Shown: positions 12,570 to 24,887 of the stretch, one piece after another
Position numbering within the stretch: position 1 is the first letter of the stretch
How the letters are laid out: each line of letters starts with the position of its first letter
Source of the DNA: Tillandsia leiboldiana
Lineage: Eukaryota > Streptophyta > Magnoliopsida > Poales > Bromeliaceae
Length of the DNA: 64,000 nt
Reading direction: 5' to 3'
Assembly (NCBI GenBank): GCA_029204045.2
Contig: CM055065.1
Location: 50,001,553 to 50,065,552 of the forward strand
The notes under the pieces: generated by a model
Databases searched by the model: none
What the model was told of the DNA's origin: nothing
Seen by the model: only the letters and a program-made list of their open reading frames with translations
Made by a program: the position numbers and the translations under genes

Positions 12570-15500
12570 ATGCTTGGAGGCGGCGTCGGCGGCGGCGGAG
12601 GCCGCATCCCGTCGGCGGTGAGTACGGTGATCTCTCTGTGGAACCCTAGATTGTCCCTTCGGTTGATGTTCCGATGAACTCTCTGTGTGGAGATCTAGAG
12701 TTCTATGCTCGTAGATCGGTGGCGTCTGCATCGCCTTCGATCATTTCTGATCTTCAGCTTCTGTGTTCGCTCGCTCGATCAATTTATTGATCGGTTTCCT
12801 TGTTTTCTGTCCGTACTGATCCGCCGCGCTGCATCGGAAAATCTTCGATCGTGTCGATCTGGTTAACTTCGAGATCCGATGAACTGGTTCCCAATTTCTA
12901 CTCACTATGTTGTTGAGACTAGAGATCTGAGGTCCGATTGAGAGAAAACTGTTAATTCAGAGGTTACTTGATGCTGTAGATTATTAACTTGGTTGATTGT
13001 GGTGACTGGTGAGAGAATAACATTGATGTGATCATGAGATTGCTAATTTCGTGCATGCCGATCTGTGTGTTTGGTTGCGTGATGATGCATTAGAGTTCTC
13101 ACTTTGGATTGGAAGTGATGATTGTCCTGTCACTGTGTTTTAGCTTCATTTTCAAATTCCGAGTAATAGAATTTTGTGCTTGTGATACACATGTTCATGT
13201 TCATTCTGTATTTTTGATGATAAATTGGGTTGCGAATGAGATTCTGTAGTGAATGAGTGATTTTACTAGATACATGCGAAAAAAATAGCACTGGTGCTTT
13301 TTTTTTAATGCATTGTTATTGTGATATTGTCGGGTCACAAACAACTAGTGAACTAGGTGAGTTTATTTGTGTCAGATCTAAGTTGCTTCAAAAAGGTGAG
13401 GAGAAACAATAAAGGGTTGTATGCGCAAGAATTATAGCTTGTAATGTCCCTGCTTAAGTGTTTATTGATGCTAAACATGATTTCAGACAGCAGATTGAAA
13501 AGTGAAAACAAAAGGTCAAGCTCAGCACAACCCAAATTGATGATAGAATTATAGCAAAGTCGATGCTCTTGTGGTGTGGTATGCTCTTGAGTCAGTAATT
13601 TTTCATTTTCAAGATATCGAGTTAACAAAAATATTAATGTGCTGAAATTTGATGACGAAATGATGTTTACTTTTAAATCTCATTAGCTGAGAAGATAAGT
13701 ATGTATAAGATTGGCATTGCCCATTAGAATGATTTCTCTAAATCTCTGCAGTCAGAAATTCTTATAAACTTTTAGGGATCTCCAGTCACCTATAGCATTT
13801 CTTAGCTCTTAATATTATCCATGTGCAGCTATGGGTTTTAGATCCTATATTGCTAGTAGACTCTGGAGTATCCTTTATATTGGCTTGGGATTTTGTTTCT
13901 TGGTTAGCTTGCCTAGAGTGCCGAAACATTATCTTAAACTATTATTAAATTGACATGCTAAGCTAAAATTTTCTAAGCTGGATTCTGTTGTGAACTTGGA
14001 ATATGAAGTGCACGTCCTGTTCAAATTACAATGTGAAAATTTCTCATTTGGAAAGAATCAAGGGTCAGTGAAAGTCCATAAAGACAAATTTTATTTTATT
14101 TTTTCTTTGCAAACTATACCTTGTGGTATTCCTTATGTTGTCTGTCACAGAAGAACTAGTGAACCTCAAACCAATCTCTCGATGTCTGCAAAGTGCGTTA
14201 TTTCTGTTGAAATCTTGGTTGTGATAATTGAACGTTCCATTCCTTCATTGCAGGGAAGTACTTTTCTGGGATTTACTAGATTGTGCAAAGGTCTTGCTGT
14301 CATACTTATTGCTGGATTTGTCTTGCTGCAAGTTTTGCCTTCTGCCGTCGCTTATCTTGCACTTATTCCTGCAAGGTATAGTTTACTGTTTAAGATGGAA
14401 ACAGAATGCAAATGTTCAATCTATTTTATTTTTAATAATGGCTGATAAATATCTCCCTCTGCTATTTGTGCTCCCCAATGCCCTTTTTTAGGTGGTTTGA
14501 GGTAGTTTCTGTCAGATATAGTTATACTGGTAGTGGAAACTGCCAAGAGTGGTTTCATTGAAATGAAAAGTAAAAATTCCAATAGAGTAGCATTTGGAGT
14601 TAGTTATTCTTCTTATAACTGTTAGATGCATTGCCTTGTTGTTTTTTAGAATTTTCATTATCTCTAGAATACGGTGAATCATGTCAATTCTTTTTACAAG
14701 AAGAAGAGATCAAGGGGCAGATTTTTGACAGGAGAAATAGGTTATTGATAGTTCTCTCTCTTTTAATGATATAACTATTTTTTTGTGTGTTTACTACAGC
14801 CTTATAATTCACAAGCACCATCGCATTTCCATAAACTTTATATTGTTACTTCGTGATTTTTAAGAACTAATTAATCATTTTCAATCATATTCTTGGAGAA
14901 CTTTGAAGGGGGAGTCACTCTTATCAAAATCCAAGGTAGTGAACTATTATTGTGCAATGATGTGTTTGTTTTCTTGTGGGCGGGTGGTGTTGTCAAATGT
15001 ATTTGTAAGATCTCTTCTGCCTTGAAATGCATGCCTTGCATTTATAGCCAAAACTCTAAACTCACCTTTGGATGATGCAGATCCACAGTTAAGGTTGCTG
15101 ATCGTATCCTAAAATTTAAGTCTAAATGAGCAAGGCCTTCATGATTGGAACTGGACTAAAAGTCTCTTTTTCTGAACTAAGCAATAGCATTTTCTGACCT
15201 TGATCTTCCTTAAACGGTGTAGTTATTTACTAAGAGCAAGATATATGTGATGCTAATACACCTGAGTTTTCTACCTTCATAAGCGGCTCTCGTCAATGTC
15301 TTATTTTCTTCTGGTACTGTTAGGACCATCCCATTTGCATGGAACCTGATCACTGCTGGTTATATTGAGCAATCGCTTCCTGGGGTATGCTTTTCTTTAT
15401 TTTTGGGCTTTCCTCTAATATACTTTTTTGGCATTCTGATATCTGACTAAATAAGATTCAACTTATGCGAGTATTCAGCCTACCAATTAATGCATTATTG

Positions 15501-18500
15501 TGCTTCATTCATATGATCTTACATGAACAAGAAGGTCAACCGAATCTGCTTATTGTATGAAAATGTGTTATCATAAACTATCTAAAGTTTGCTGGTTGAT
15601 CAGTGCTCGTGTGTTATCATAAACTATCCAAAAGTTTGCTGGTTGATCGGTGTTCATGCGTAACGTTTGCTTTGAACTTAAATTGTAAGTCCATCCATAT
15701 AATTTATTTGTGAATGGGAATGAGATTTTTCTCTCTAGCTAGCTTTAGGCCTTTCTGATAATATTCATTATAACAACTAAATCTCTTTTGTTCTTTTCTT
15801 GCTACATTTAATGCTCTTGAAATAAAAAAACTGACACAGAAACTTTGACACGGCATTTATAAACTTAGAATCTTCTTCACCTCTCGTTTCAAGTATAATG
15901 TTCTTACTACATTTGCAAGTCGGATAATATTGGTATGATGATTGAATTTCTTAATCCTTTTAAGAAGACCTAACATGTTTGTCCATTCACCGAGTTCTTG
16001 GCTCATAATTGAAGATTTTACTCGTGCTGAATATAGATTTTTTATTTAGTTATATAACATATATCCTAATTTATCGGGTTAAACTGCATGTTTTCTTTCT
16101 TCATTCAGGTCCTGTCTTATAGAGTCCATCTATTGAGTAATTAAATGGTAAAATTACTTACAATGCAGGTGGTTGTCAGCACAATAGGTCTTCTTTTCTG
16201 TGGGAAGTTTTTGGAACCGTTATGGGGTGCAAAGGAGTTTGTGAAGTTCATATTTGTGGTGAACCTCTTAACTTCGGTTGCTGTCTTTGTTACTGCTATT
16301 GCATTGTACTACATCACCACGCAAGAAGGATACCTGTAAGTGTATAAGACTACTAACAGATAATGCTTCACTTTTATGTTGCTGCAAGTTTGCAACTCCC
16401 TAACTAGAGTATTTTCGGTCACATTTCTGTGAGTGTATGATTTTCCGTCATAAATGTCTGTTATGGCATCTTTAATTATGGGTTTTCATTATAATATTCT
16501 TTAATTTTTTTTTTTTTAATGATCCTAACCTCTGGAATTTTTTTTTGGGGATCTAATCTTATTTTTTGGTACATCAGCACCAAGTAAGGCACTAGATTGG
16601 GTTTTATGTGGAATGGGAAGGGGAAGAAAGCGGCGAATCGTTTGCTACATTATTTCTAGAAAGCGGTAAACGATTCAACGTTTTATCAATGTTTCTAGTT
16701 TTTATACAATCTAAAAACGGTGAATCGATCACCGCTTTTAGCATTCCGAAAATTAGGACAAAGTCGGTAAATCGTTCACCACTTTTAGCGTTCCTCTTTT
16801 TCTCTGCTTTCCTATAACAAAGGTGGTGAACGAGAACGAGGGACCACTTTTCCTCTCTTTCTCTACTTTTATAATGGAAATTATGATAAAGACGGTAAAT
16901 CGTTCGCCACTTTTATAAAAGAATTAAACAATTTGCCGTCGTAGTAATTTTCTTCTATCCTCACCCTTATGGGGCGGTTACATGACGAGAAGAGGGTTAT
17001 ATTCCCAAATATATTTTTTGGAAGGTTGTATTCCCAAATTTAAATTTTTGAAGGCCTGTTTTGGAAAAAGATGCACTCCTTAATTATTGATGCACTCCTT
17101 AGAACTAATTCCCTTTGTAAATTATGTGCCTATTGAAATGATGCCTTTTTTCAATGTTGATGGTAAAGAGAGAAACATTATAAACTGATCTTCTATCATT
17201 CATTTGCATTTATTTACAGAAGATTTTTGTAGTAGATCACTTGTATGAAGTTTTGGTGGTTTTGTGGCTGATGCATATATATTAGTAACTGAAAGGAAAG
17301 TCTAGGAAACAAGAGTTAGTTGCAAATTAAGTCTGCCAATCGAGTCTTCCGATCCTCGTATTAGGCCTAAAACAAATCTAGTGCCAATATGCTATAAGAT
17401 TGATAAAAATGTCTTCTTTTCCTCAAATCTTTGCTATAATCTGATACTGGATTCCACTTTTATTTTCTTATCTGAGTCTTCTCAATTTCCTACTCTTGTA
17501 TGCACATGATCATCTTAACCTTTCATTCTGCAGTTACACGCCCATTTCGGGCTTCTATGGGATCCTTGCAGGATTCCTGGTTGGCATTAAGCAAATAATG
17601 CCTGATCAAGAATTACTACAGATCAAAGCAAAGGTAAACCATTTAAGATGAATTATTCTGTGTGTAAATATAAAAAGATCTAGTAAAGGTTATGCTGATC
17701 GAATTACTTCTATGCTATGATAATCCCAGTGGGTACCATCTCTTGTCATACTGTTCGCAGTGGCCATAAGCTTCTTCGTAGCAGAATCTCTGTCTTACCT
17801 GCCAACTCTATTATCTGGCTTTTACATGAGTTGGATCTACCTTCGCTACTTCCAAAAGTACCCAGAAACGAGCCTTAAGGGAGACCCAAGTGACGAGTTC
17901 TCCTTCTCAAGCTTCTTCCCTGAGTTTTTGCGGTAAAGTTATCGTACTGATATATTACTGCATGGTGAATATCTTACTTATATACACATGGTATGATTTT
18001 TCCCCCCCCTATTTGTTTTCGTATCAATTTGCAGGCCAATCATTGATCCAATTGCTTCAATATTTGATAAGATTTTTTGTGGACGAAGATCTGAAGCTTC
18101 TGCCGAATCGAGAGGTTACAACTTGGGTGATTTGCCACTTCCTGGTTCGGATCCTATCGAAGCAACCAGGAGACGGTACAATTCTTGTCTACTGACCACA
18201 ACATCTGTCATTCGCTACCTCTTCTTTTCAAAAAACAAGATCCAATTTATTTTGGATTTTGTAAGTTGAAAATCAGTCAAGTTATATATAGATGGTTTTG
18301 ATTGTGTGGAATCACCAGCAAAACTAAAATTGTCAATTGTGAGACCGTGAAGATGTCTAAAATCCACGAGTAATGGTTATAAACACATCCTAGTCTCTCT
18401 CCCTCCCTCCCTCTGGTAATAGTATGCTAAAATCGTGATCACCTTTTCTTACTCGATTGCAGAGAACGAGGAGCGAGGGCGTTGGAGCAAAGATTAGCTG

Positions 18501-18568
18501 CCGAGAAGTTAACCGGAACCAGAAGCTCGGAAGAAGTATCGGGCGAAGATGCCACCGCAAACGTCTGA
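12570..18568 (+). CDS. RBL19: Rhomboid-like protein 19 (TMEM115 family)
   Basis: Eight exons: 12570-12617, 14254-14375, 15324-15384, 16169-16335, 17534-17633, 17730-17932, 18035-18175 and 18463-18568. All have GT-AG borders and consistent phases, giving about 315 residues. The first exon is a Gly-rich leader. After it come FTRLCKGLAV, LPSAVAYLALIPARTIPFAW, GKFLEPLWGAKE and GDPSDEFSFSSFFPEFLRP, closely matching plant RBL19. Hydrophobic segments indicate a multi-pass membrane protein with a long charged C-terminal tail ending ATANV. TMEM115-type proteins are Golgi-resident rhomboid-fold pseudoproteases thought to act in membrane traffic. I see no GxSx catalytic motif, which fits an inactive rhomboid. 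The start codon is the ATG just before the Gly run; no better upstream ATG in frame is evident. Confidence 0.92.
16620..16960. repeat. Diverged short repeats of a CGGTgAAtCGTTcaCC-like motif in RBL19 intron 4
   Basis: A motif of the type AAAG(C/T)CGGT(A/G)AATCGTTCACC...CTTTT occurs about six times, near 16627, 16660, 16713, 16760, 16818 and 16889. Some copies form inverted pairs around short loops, such as GGTGAATCGATCACC. The intron also carries unrelated-looking flanks. It may be a degenerate DNA transposon; no ends were found. Confidence 0.5.
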
Positions 18569-19150
18569 AGCTGATTTCTCTTTTGCGGATCTGTTCATTC
18601 TGCGCCTGCTGCATATCTCGTGAGGTAGTTCCTTTTCGTCTGTACTTTTTTCAATCCTTTTTGAAGGACTAGAAATACCTGGAATCACATATGATCATTC
18701 AGTCTTAGCTAGTGGAATTACTCAAAAAATGCAACCTTGTTTTCTCCTGCATACCTTCCTGAGCCTTCTATGTGTTGTTTTAGTTGCAATTTTTTTTTTT
18801 TCTTCTTCTTTTTTTTTGTAGGTAAAAACATATTGACCTTTCTTGAGCTATTATTGTGTATTTTGTATGTTGAAATAGGCATCTGAACTTTTACAATTTT
18901 GATTCTTTGAACTTTAAAATTTCAATTCTCTGAACTTTTTGGTTTTGATTTTAAGTTACCTCTCAAGTCTTCAACAGAAGTTAGATGTTTTTTTTTTAAA
19001 ATTTCAATTATTAAGAAGTTCGAATGATGAATGAATTGGATTCAAGATGTAGTAGCATTCCATTATCTGATCAAACTCATATTTCTAGTTCTTTAATGGT
19101 AACACGCCCCATTACCTGTCTTAAGATCGTGTTGTTATCTTTCTCTCTCT

Positions 19151-19151
<1 letters not shown>

Positions 19152-19214
<63 letters not shown>

Positions 19215-19340
19215 TATAGAACTAGGCTATTATATTATTGATAGTATGATTTAAGAGATGAAAATGATCAAAGGGATAAATCTAACGGTGAGAAACTTGA
19301 TAGCACCAAGTTTTTGGTGCTATCGATAGCATAGTAACCG

Positions 19341-19431
<91 letters not shown>

Positions 19432-19857
19432 TCCGACTACTATGCTTGTACAAGCACCAAACAATTAGTGCTTGTAAGTTTTCTACCGTTAGATCTACCC
19501 CTTAGACTAATTTCAACTCTTAGATCATTTTATTCCACCAACCACTCACTTAATCCAAGAGGTCTGCTATCATTCTAACCACATATCTTTTCATCTAAGG
19601 GTTAAAAATCTATAAGCACCAATGACTTGGTACTTTTAAAATAATAGGAGCTTAATTCTATATATAGGGAGGGAGAGAGAGAGAGAGTGTGTCCGACTAT
19701 GGTGCTTATAAAAGTACCAATAACTTGGTGCTTTTAATCAATTCCATCTATTAGATCATACTATTTCATCAATCACTCACTAAACCCAAGGACTTTCATC
19801 CAATGATTAAAAATCTACAAATATCAATGACTTGTGCTTTTACAAGCATAGGAGCTC

Positions 19858-19921
<64 letters not shown>
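19152..19921. repeat. Three diverged hairpin repeats embedded in (TA)n tracts
   Basis: Pure (TA)n tracts at 19152-19208, 19343-19428 and 19861-19921 frame segments that share AGCACCAA...TTGGTGCT hairpin arms, a 'GTTAGATC' body and 'GGAGCTCAAT'-type ends. A (GAGA)n tract interrupts at about 19670-19687. The arrangement looks like a small non-autonomous element that inserts into TA microsatellites, as described for Micron-type elements in rice. The assignment is inference. Confidence 0.6.
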
Positions 19922-19924
<3 letters not shown>

Positions 19925-20579
19925 AAATTATAAGTTTAATTATGCTTGTGAATTTTTTATCATTGAATTCGATTGAGATTTCTGTCATTATAAAGTCAAT
20001 TAAAAAGAGTGAAAGAGAAAATATAATAGCACGAATTTTAATACAAATTTGATGGTAAAAAATTTATAAGTATGGTTTGATTTGTGCTTTTATCATTAAA
20101 TTTGTATTGAAATTTGTAGCGAAAAATAATTTTTAGTTGAATTGAAATTTAGATAAAAAAAATATTTTTATTTTGTTCGTTCAAATAAAAAGTCAATGAC
20201 TTTGGAATTATAGCTGTTTTATCGAAATTTTCATACTAATATATACGCGGATGAAAAAAGGCTCCTTATTTTTTTTATTATTTTGAATTCAGGGTGAAGT
20301 TAATTTTGACATCTTGGAAAAGTAGTGGAGTTATAAGCGAATTTAATTTACGACGAATTAAGCTAAAATATAAATAATTATGGAGAAAAAAAAAAGCATA
20401 TATTAAATTAAAATATTCTTAAAAGCACCAAAGTTACAGTGCTTACAAATTTTTTAGTTATTAAATTAAAAATCAATCATTAGTGATGGGGCTTTATTAT
20501 GTATGATCTAAGAAGATATTAAACTCACTACGCCCAGATCCATGCTCGACGGGTTGAGCACGTGACCATTTTATTAAAA

Positions 20580-21256
20580 GGGATAATTGCTTGTGTATCT
20601 CTGAAATATGAAGAAATATCTAATTTATCCTTCTTATTTTTTTTTTTTCAATATACCCTTCATACGTTCCACCGTTATTAAAAATATTCCTACCGTTTTC
20701 CTTTGTTAAGTTAACTAGGGTTAAACTAGAGTTAAATAATAATCGGAGTTGAAAATTATCAGATATATCTATTTTGCCCGGGTTTAAGATTTTTTAGAAT
20801 TTTAGGGTTTAGGATTTAGGGTTTTAGGGTTTAGGATTTAGGGTTTTTTAGGGTTCTAGGGTTTAGGGTTTAGGGTTTTAGGGTTTAGGGTTTAGGATTT
20901 TTTAGCGTTTTAGGGTTTAGGGTTTAGGGTTTTAGGGTTTATGGTTTAGAATTTTTTAGCGTTTTAGGGTTTAGGGTTTAGGGTTTTAGGGTTTAGGGTT
21001 TAGGGTTTTAGGGTTTAGGGTTTAGGGTTTTAGGGTTTAGGAGTTTAGGGTTTTAGGATTTAGGATATATTTGAAAGGGCAAAATAGTAATTACACACAG
21101 ATAACGGCAGTTCCAAACGGTACATTAACAGAGTTTAACTTCAGGGGTATTTTGGAAAGAAGTTGAAACGTAAGAAGGGTAGTTTTAATATTAGCCTTCT
21201 AAAAGGGGTAAATCTGAAAACAGGAAACTTTTTAGGGTTATGTAGGAAATTGCCCC
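20580..21256 (+). mobile_element. MULE-type MITE, family A, copy 2, with telomere-like expansion
   Basis: A 677-bp element is flanked by a perfect 9-bp duplication TTATTAAAA (20571-20579 and 21257-21265). The ends match family A: GGGATAATTGC on the left and AAATTGCCCC on the right. It is about 200 bp longer than copies 1, 4 and 5 because its middle (about 20780-21065) is a degenerate array of TTTAGGG and TTTTAGGG units. The outer parts align with the other copies. Confidence 0.88.
20780..21065 (+). repeat. Degenerate telomere-like (TTTAGGG) tract inside a MITE
   Basis: Dozens of GGGTTTAGGGTTTTAGGG-like units alternate 7- and 8-base spacing, with occasional GGATTT or AGCGTTTT variants. The unit is the usual plant telomere repeat. 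The tract is confined to the interior of the MITE and does not reach its ends. Confidence 0.9.
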
Positions 21257-22735
21257 TTATTAAAATTGGTATCCAATTGCTTTACTTTGACCTGCAGAAA
21301 CCACAAAATTAACCAGAACAAGTTGTCAACTATTTTGGGGCTGCAGATTTAATTTTGAATATTGTAAACCATCACTAAAAAAAAATAAATAAAAATAAAA
21401 AATGATTCTTGAATAAGAGTTATGTTAATCGATGCAAAAACTACATGCAGTAACTAAATTTTACTGTAATTGTAACTATATGTGAATTTATTATTCAAAA
21501 CTTTCAAAATTAGAATTTATCGTCTAAACTAATGACTCTCTTGTAATTCATTACAAAACTTCTATTTTTGACTAAATCACTTGACAAATGAACATTTTAC
21601 CAAATGATAATTAAATCACAACTTCAACTAAATTCAAAACTAAAATCTTTTTCTTTCTTTCTTTAATATATTATTTTTATTTACTACTTATATTGAGTGG
21701 TCGTGTATAATTTTCCTGCGTTTTTTTTAAAAATATATATATATATATATATCTAGGATTGTACTATAAGATTATTTTATTAATATGTATTATTAATGCA
21801 TCTAAAGAATCTAGAGTGAAAGATATGCAAATATCAAAAATAAAATAAAAAAAAGGAAAGTCAATATGTAGACTTTAATTAACCTGCTAATCTATCAATT
21901 ATTAATTATATTTTATATTAATTAATTGCTAACGCTAATTATATCCGCTAACCATATCCGCTAAGTGACAAGAACGTGTATTTGTGTGTATAGATCTAGC
22001 AAACAGACCAATCGGATCAACCGTGAATAGATTATTATATCCGCTAACCATATTAATATGGATAAAATTTATTTTTAAATATTTGAATAATCTATATTTT
22101 TATTCATATCCGTCCGCTGGCGGATTATCTGTAATTTTTTTTTTTTTTGCTTTTATATTTTTCAAATGTAAAATATAAAAACATAAATTTTACAAGACAA
22201 TAATATAACTTATCATTTGAAATATCATAACATATAATAGAAAATATAAAATTTTAAAATATATAAATGATAGAAAAAATTATATTTAGATTTTTAGAAA
22301 TAAATAAATTAAAAAATATTAATTAAAATAATATATGCGGATATTTTTGAGTTGCTCAAAAAAACGTACCTATAATTTACCGGTTTCTATCTGTTTCATT
22401 CATAAATTTTTGGGTAAAAAAAATTAGTATTTCTACCTGTAATTTTATGAATGATAGATAAATACCGGCAAAAAAATTTTATATTATATAAAATAACATC
22501 AATAATTTTGATCTAAATTTTTAGTTATTTATTTTAATATTTTTAATTACTAAATAAATAACATAAAAAAATTTATAGAATTTATTTTTAAAAATTTTAA
22601 AATATTTTACATCAAATCTAGCCGAACAAATCAATAATTCAAAAATTCTAATATAAAAAAAAAAAAAAAATGACAACAAAAACCTCCATATTTTTCAAAG
22701 TAGACCTTTTTTTTTTTTAATTGTCTACAAATTTT

Positions 22736-22739
<4 letters not shown>

Positions 22740-22774
<35 letters not shown>
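22740..22774 (+). repeat. (GA)n microsatellite upstream of the Root-cap gene
   Basis: About 17 GA units lie 300 bases upstream of the Root-cap start codon. GA tracts near plant gene starts can bind BBR/BPC factors; any such role here is inference. Confidence 0.85.
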
Positions 22775-22778
<4 letters not shown>

Positions 22779-22976
22779 AGAGGATGGAGAAAGAGGAAGT
22801 TGAATTTCAAATTTGCTTAGCTGTACAACGCGCGTTTCCTTCTCGAGTCCTGCGCTTCTTCTCTCCTTCTCTCTCAGCATATTTTGCTATTTTTTTTTTT
22901 TTTTTATGCATGTCCAACTCTCTCAAACGCTGCAACCCATGCATCTAATAAAAAGTGTACCTGCTCGTACTGTATC

Positions 22977-22997
22977 TATTTATATATATATATATAA
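22977..22997 (+). promoter_or_regulatory. TATA-rich core promoter of the Root-cap gene
   Basis: TATTTATATATATATATA lies about 80 bases upstream of the ATG at 23072, at a suitable distance. A CAG/AGC-rich leader (about 23015-23066) follows. Confidence 0.5.
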
Positions 22998-23071
22998 CAA
23001 AACATCACAGTAAGAAGCAGCAGGAGCAGAAGCAGCTGCAGCAGCAGTAGCAGCAGTAGCAGTAGCAAGTG

Positions 23072-23562
23072 ATGGCGGCAGCAGATGTTTTGTTGGTTAT
23101 GATTACGATATCTATGATGGCGGCGACCGCAGTGGCGGTGGCGGCGGCGGCGAAAGGGAAGGGGTTTTTGGATCCGGCGTCGACGCACTATCTGGTGCTG
23201 GGTAAGAAGGCGGCGACAGGACAGGAGCGGTTGTTCTGTCTGGCGCGCGGGCGGTGCCGCTACAAGATCATCCAGTGCCCGTGCCAGTGCCCCCACCGCA
23301 AGCCGCCCGCCGACAATCCCAAGCGCAAGGCCTGCTTTGCCGACTGCAGCAGCCGCTGCAAGACCACCTGCAAGAGTAAATGCCTGTTTAGCCTCACTTT
23401 TACTTTTATCAGCTGCAACCGCAGTTGTTTTCGTAATTAATTTAATTTACTTTGGATTGAAACTCAAAATTCTTAGAACTTTGTAAATAACTTTAGCCAA
23501 CTCCAAACCGAAATTAAGCACAAAAAAATAATAATAATAGTATTAATGATGAAATTTTTTAA

Positions 23563-23599
<37 letters not shown>

Positions 23600-24451
23600 T
23601 TCAAAGATTCGACCTCTTATTGTAGACTTAGTATTTCTCTTTTCAGAATCTTGTCTCTTGTTGTGCGCAACTTGCAGATCGGCTTCCGAATTGTAACGGG
23701 TACGGGTCGGTATGCTACGACCCGCGGTTCGTCGGCGGCGACGGCGTGATGTTCTACTTCCACGGCGCCAAGGGCGGCGACTTCGCGCTCGTCTCCGACG
23801 ACCGCTTCCAGATCAATGCGCACTTCATCGGCACCTGCCCCGCGGGCCGCGCCCGCGACTTCACCTGGGTGCAGGCCCTCACCCTCATGTTCGACTCCCA
23901 CACTCTCGTGGTCGCCGCGAAAAAGGTTGCGGTGTGGGACGACAGTATCGACGCCCTCGCCGTCAGCTGGGACGGTCAGGATATTGCCATTGACCCTCCG
24001 TCTACTGACGGCGAGGCAAAATGACAAGCAGAAGCAACAAAAGAGATAACGAAAGACAAGAGCGAAAGTAGCAGCAGTAGTAGTAGTCATAGAAAGGACC
24101 GCAACGACAAACAGCATAAGAGTGGCCGTCAACGGAATGCTCGAGATGGACGTAAAAGTGGTGCCGATCACGGCGGAGGACGACCGGAAGCACGGGTACC
24201 GCATACCGACCGGCGACGCATTCGCGCACCTCGAGATCCAGTTCAAATTCGCCGGCCTGACGGACAAAGTGGAGGGAATTCTGGGCCAGACGTACCGGCC
24301 GGACTACGTGAGCACCGCGAAGAAGGGCGTGGCGATGCCGATGATGGGGGGCGAGGATCGGTACCGCACGCCGTCGTTCCTCGCGACGGATTGCGCCGCC
24401 TGCCGCTTCTGCCGCCCCGCCGCCGCCGGAGTCGAATTGTCACAATACTAA
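23072..24451 (+). pseudogene. Root-cap-domain secreted protein, probably disrupted
   Basis: Exon 1 (23072-23375) encodes a signal peptide (Val/Ala/Met-rich, about residues 5-28) and a Cys-rich segment containing CPCQCPH and CKTTCK. A GT-AG intron leads to exon 2 (23678 onward), which restores PNCNGYGSVCYDPRFVGGDG, then MFYFHGAKGGDF and DFTWVQALTLMFDSHTL. This matches plant Root-cap/LEA-like proteins secreted in root cap and reproductive tissue. At 24022-24024 the frame hits TGA where relatives usually carry Trp (AKW-type). The family's C-terminal half then continues in a different frame from about 24080 (IERTATTNSIRVAVNG, VKVVPIT, GVAMPMMGG) to a stop at 24449-24451. No intron of workable size explains the change. 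Sequencing error or a true pseudogene remain the options. Confidence 0.72.
23567..23597. repeat. (TA)n microsatellite in the Root-cap intron
   Basis: Alternating A/T for about 30 bases in the 302-base intron. Confidence 0.9.
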
Positions 24452-24887
24452 ATTTGTTAACTTTAGTGTGTTCCGGACTCCTGAGTTATCTTTTATGAAT
24501 TGAGACTAATAGCTAGCTAGTAACTAGATGTGTGTAATGATGAGTTCTAAAATATGTAATAATGTAACAATAATGAAACCTAATCATTTAAATTATTGAA
24601 GAGCAGTGATTATTTTATATAATTTAATAAGATATTAAAAAAAAAAGTTTTTTTTTTTTTTTTTTTTTTTTTTCTGGGGGGTTATCTTGAGTGAGAGGCT
24701 ACAATCTAACAAGTGGTGATGTATTTATTTATTTTTGTGGGCGTTACAATCCAGGAATCTTCCTTTTTGCAGATTCCAAAAATCAAATTTTTATATTATT
24801 TTTTTCTTTCTTGTCAAAGAAAAAAAAAAAAGAAAAAAGAAATTTACAATTATTTATTATTATTATTTGTAATACTACTACAAGGGA
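24452..24887. other. Short intergenic region, Root-cap to hydrolase
   Basis: About 430 bases with a T run (24647-24673) and A-rich tracts. It must contain the Root-cap 3' end and the hydrolase promoter. No TATA element could be chosen with confidence. Confidence 0.7.

Larger units (their letters stand above)
18569..23071. other. Repeat-rich intergenic region between RBL19 and the Root-cap gene
   Basis: No gene is recognisable. The region holds (TA)n-linked hairpin repeats (19152-19921), a family A MITE with a telomere-like tract (20580-21256), AT-rich spacer (21266-22740) and the Root-cap promoter with (GA)n at 22740-22774. RBL19's 3' untranslated sequence presumably occupies the first few hundred bases. 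Confidence 0.8.
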
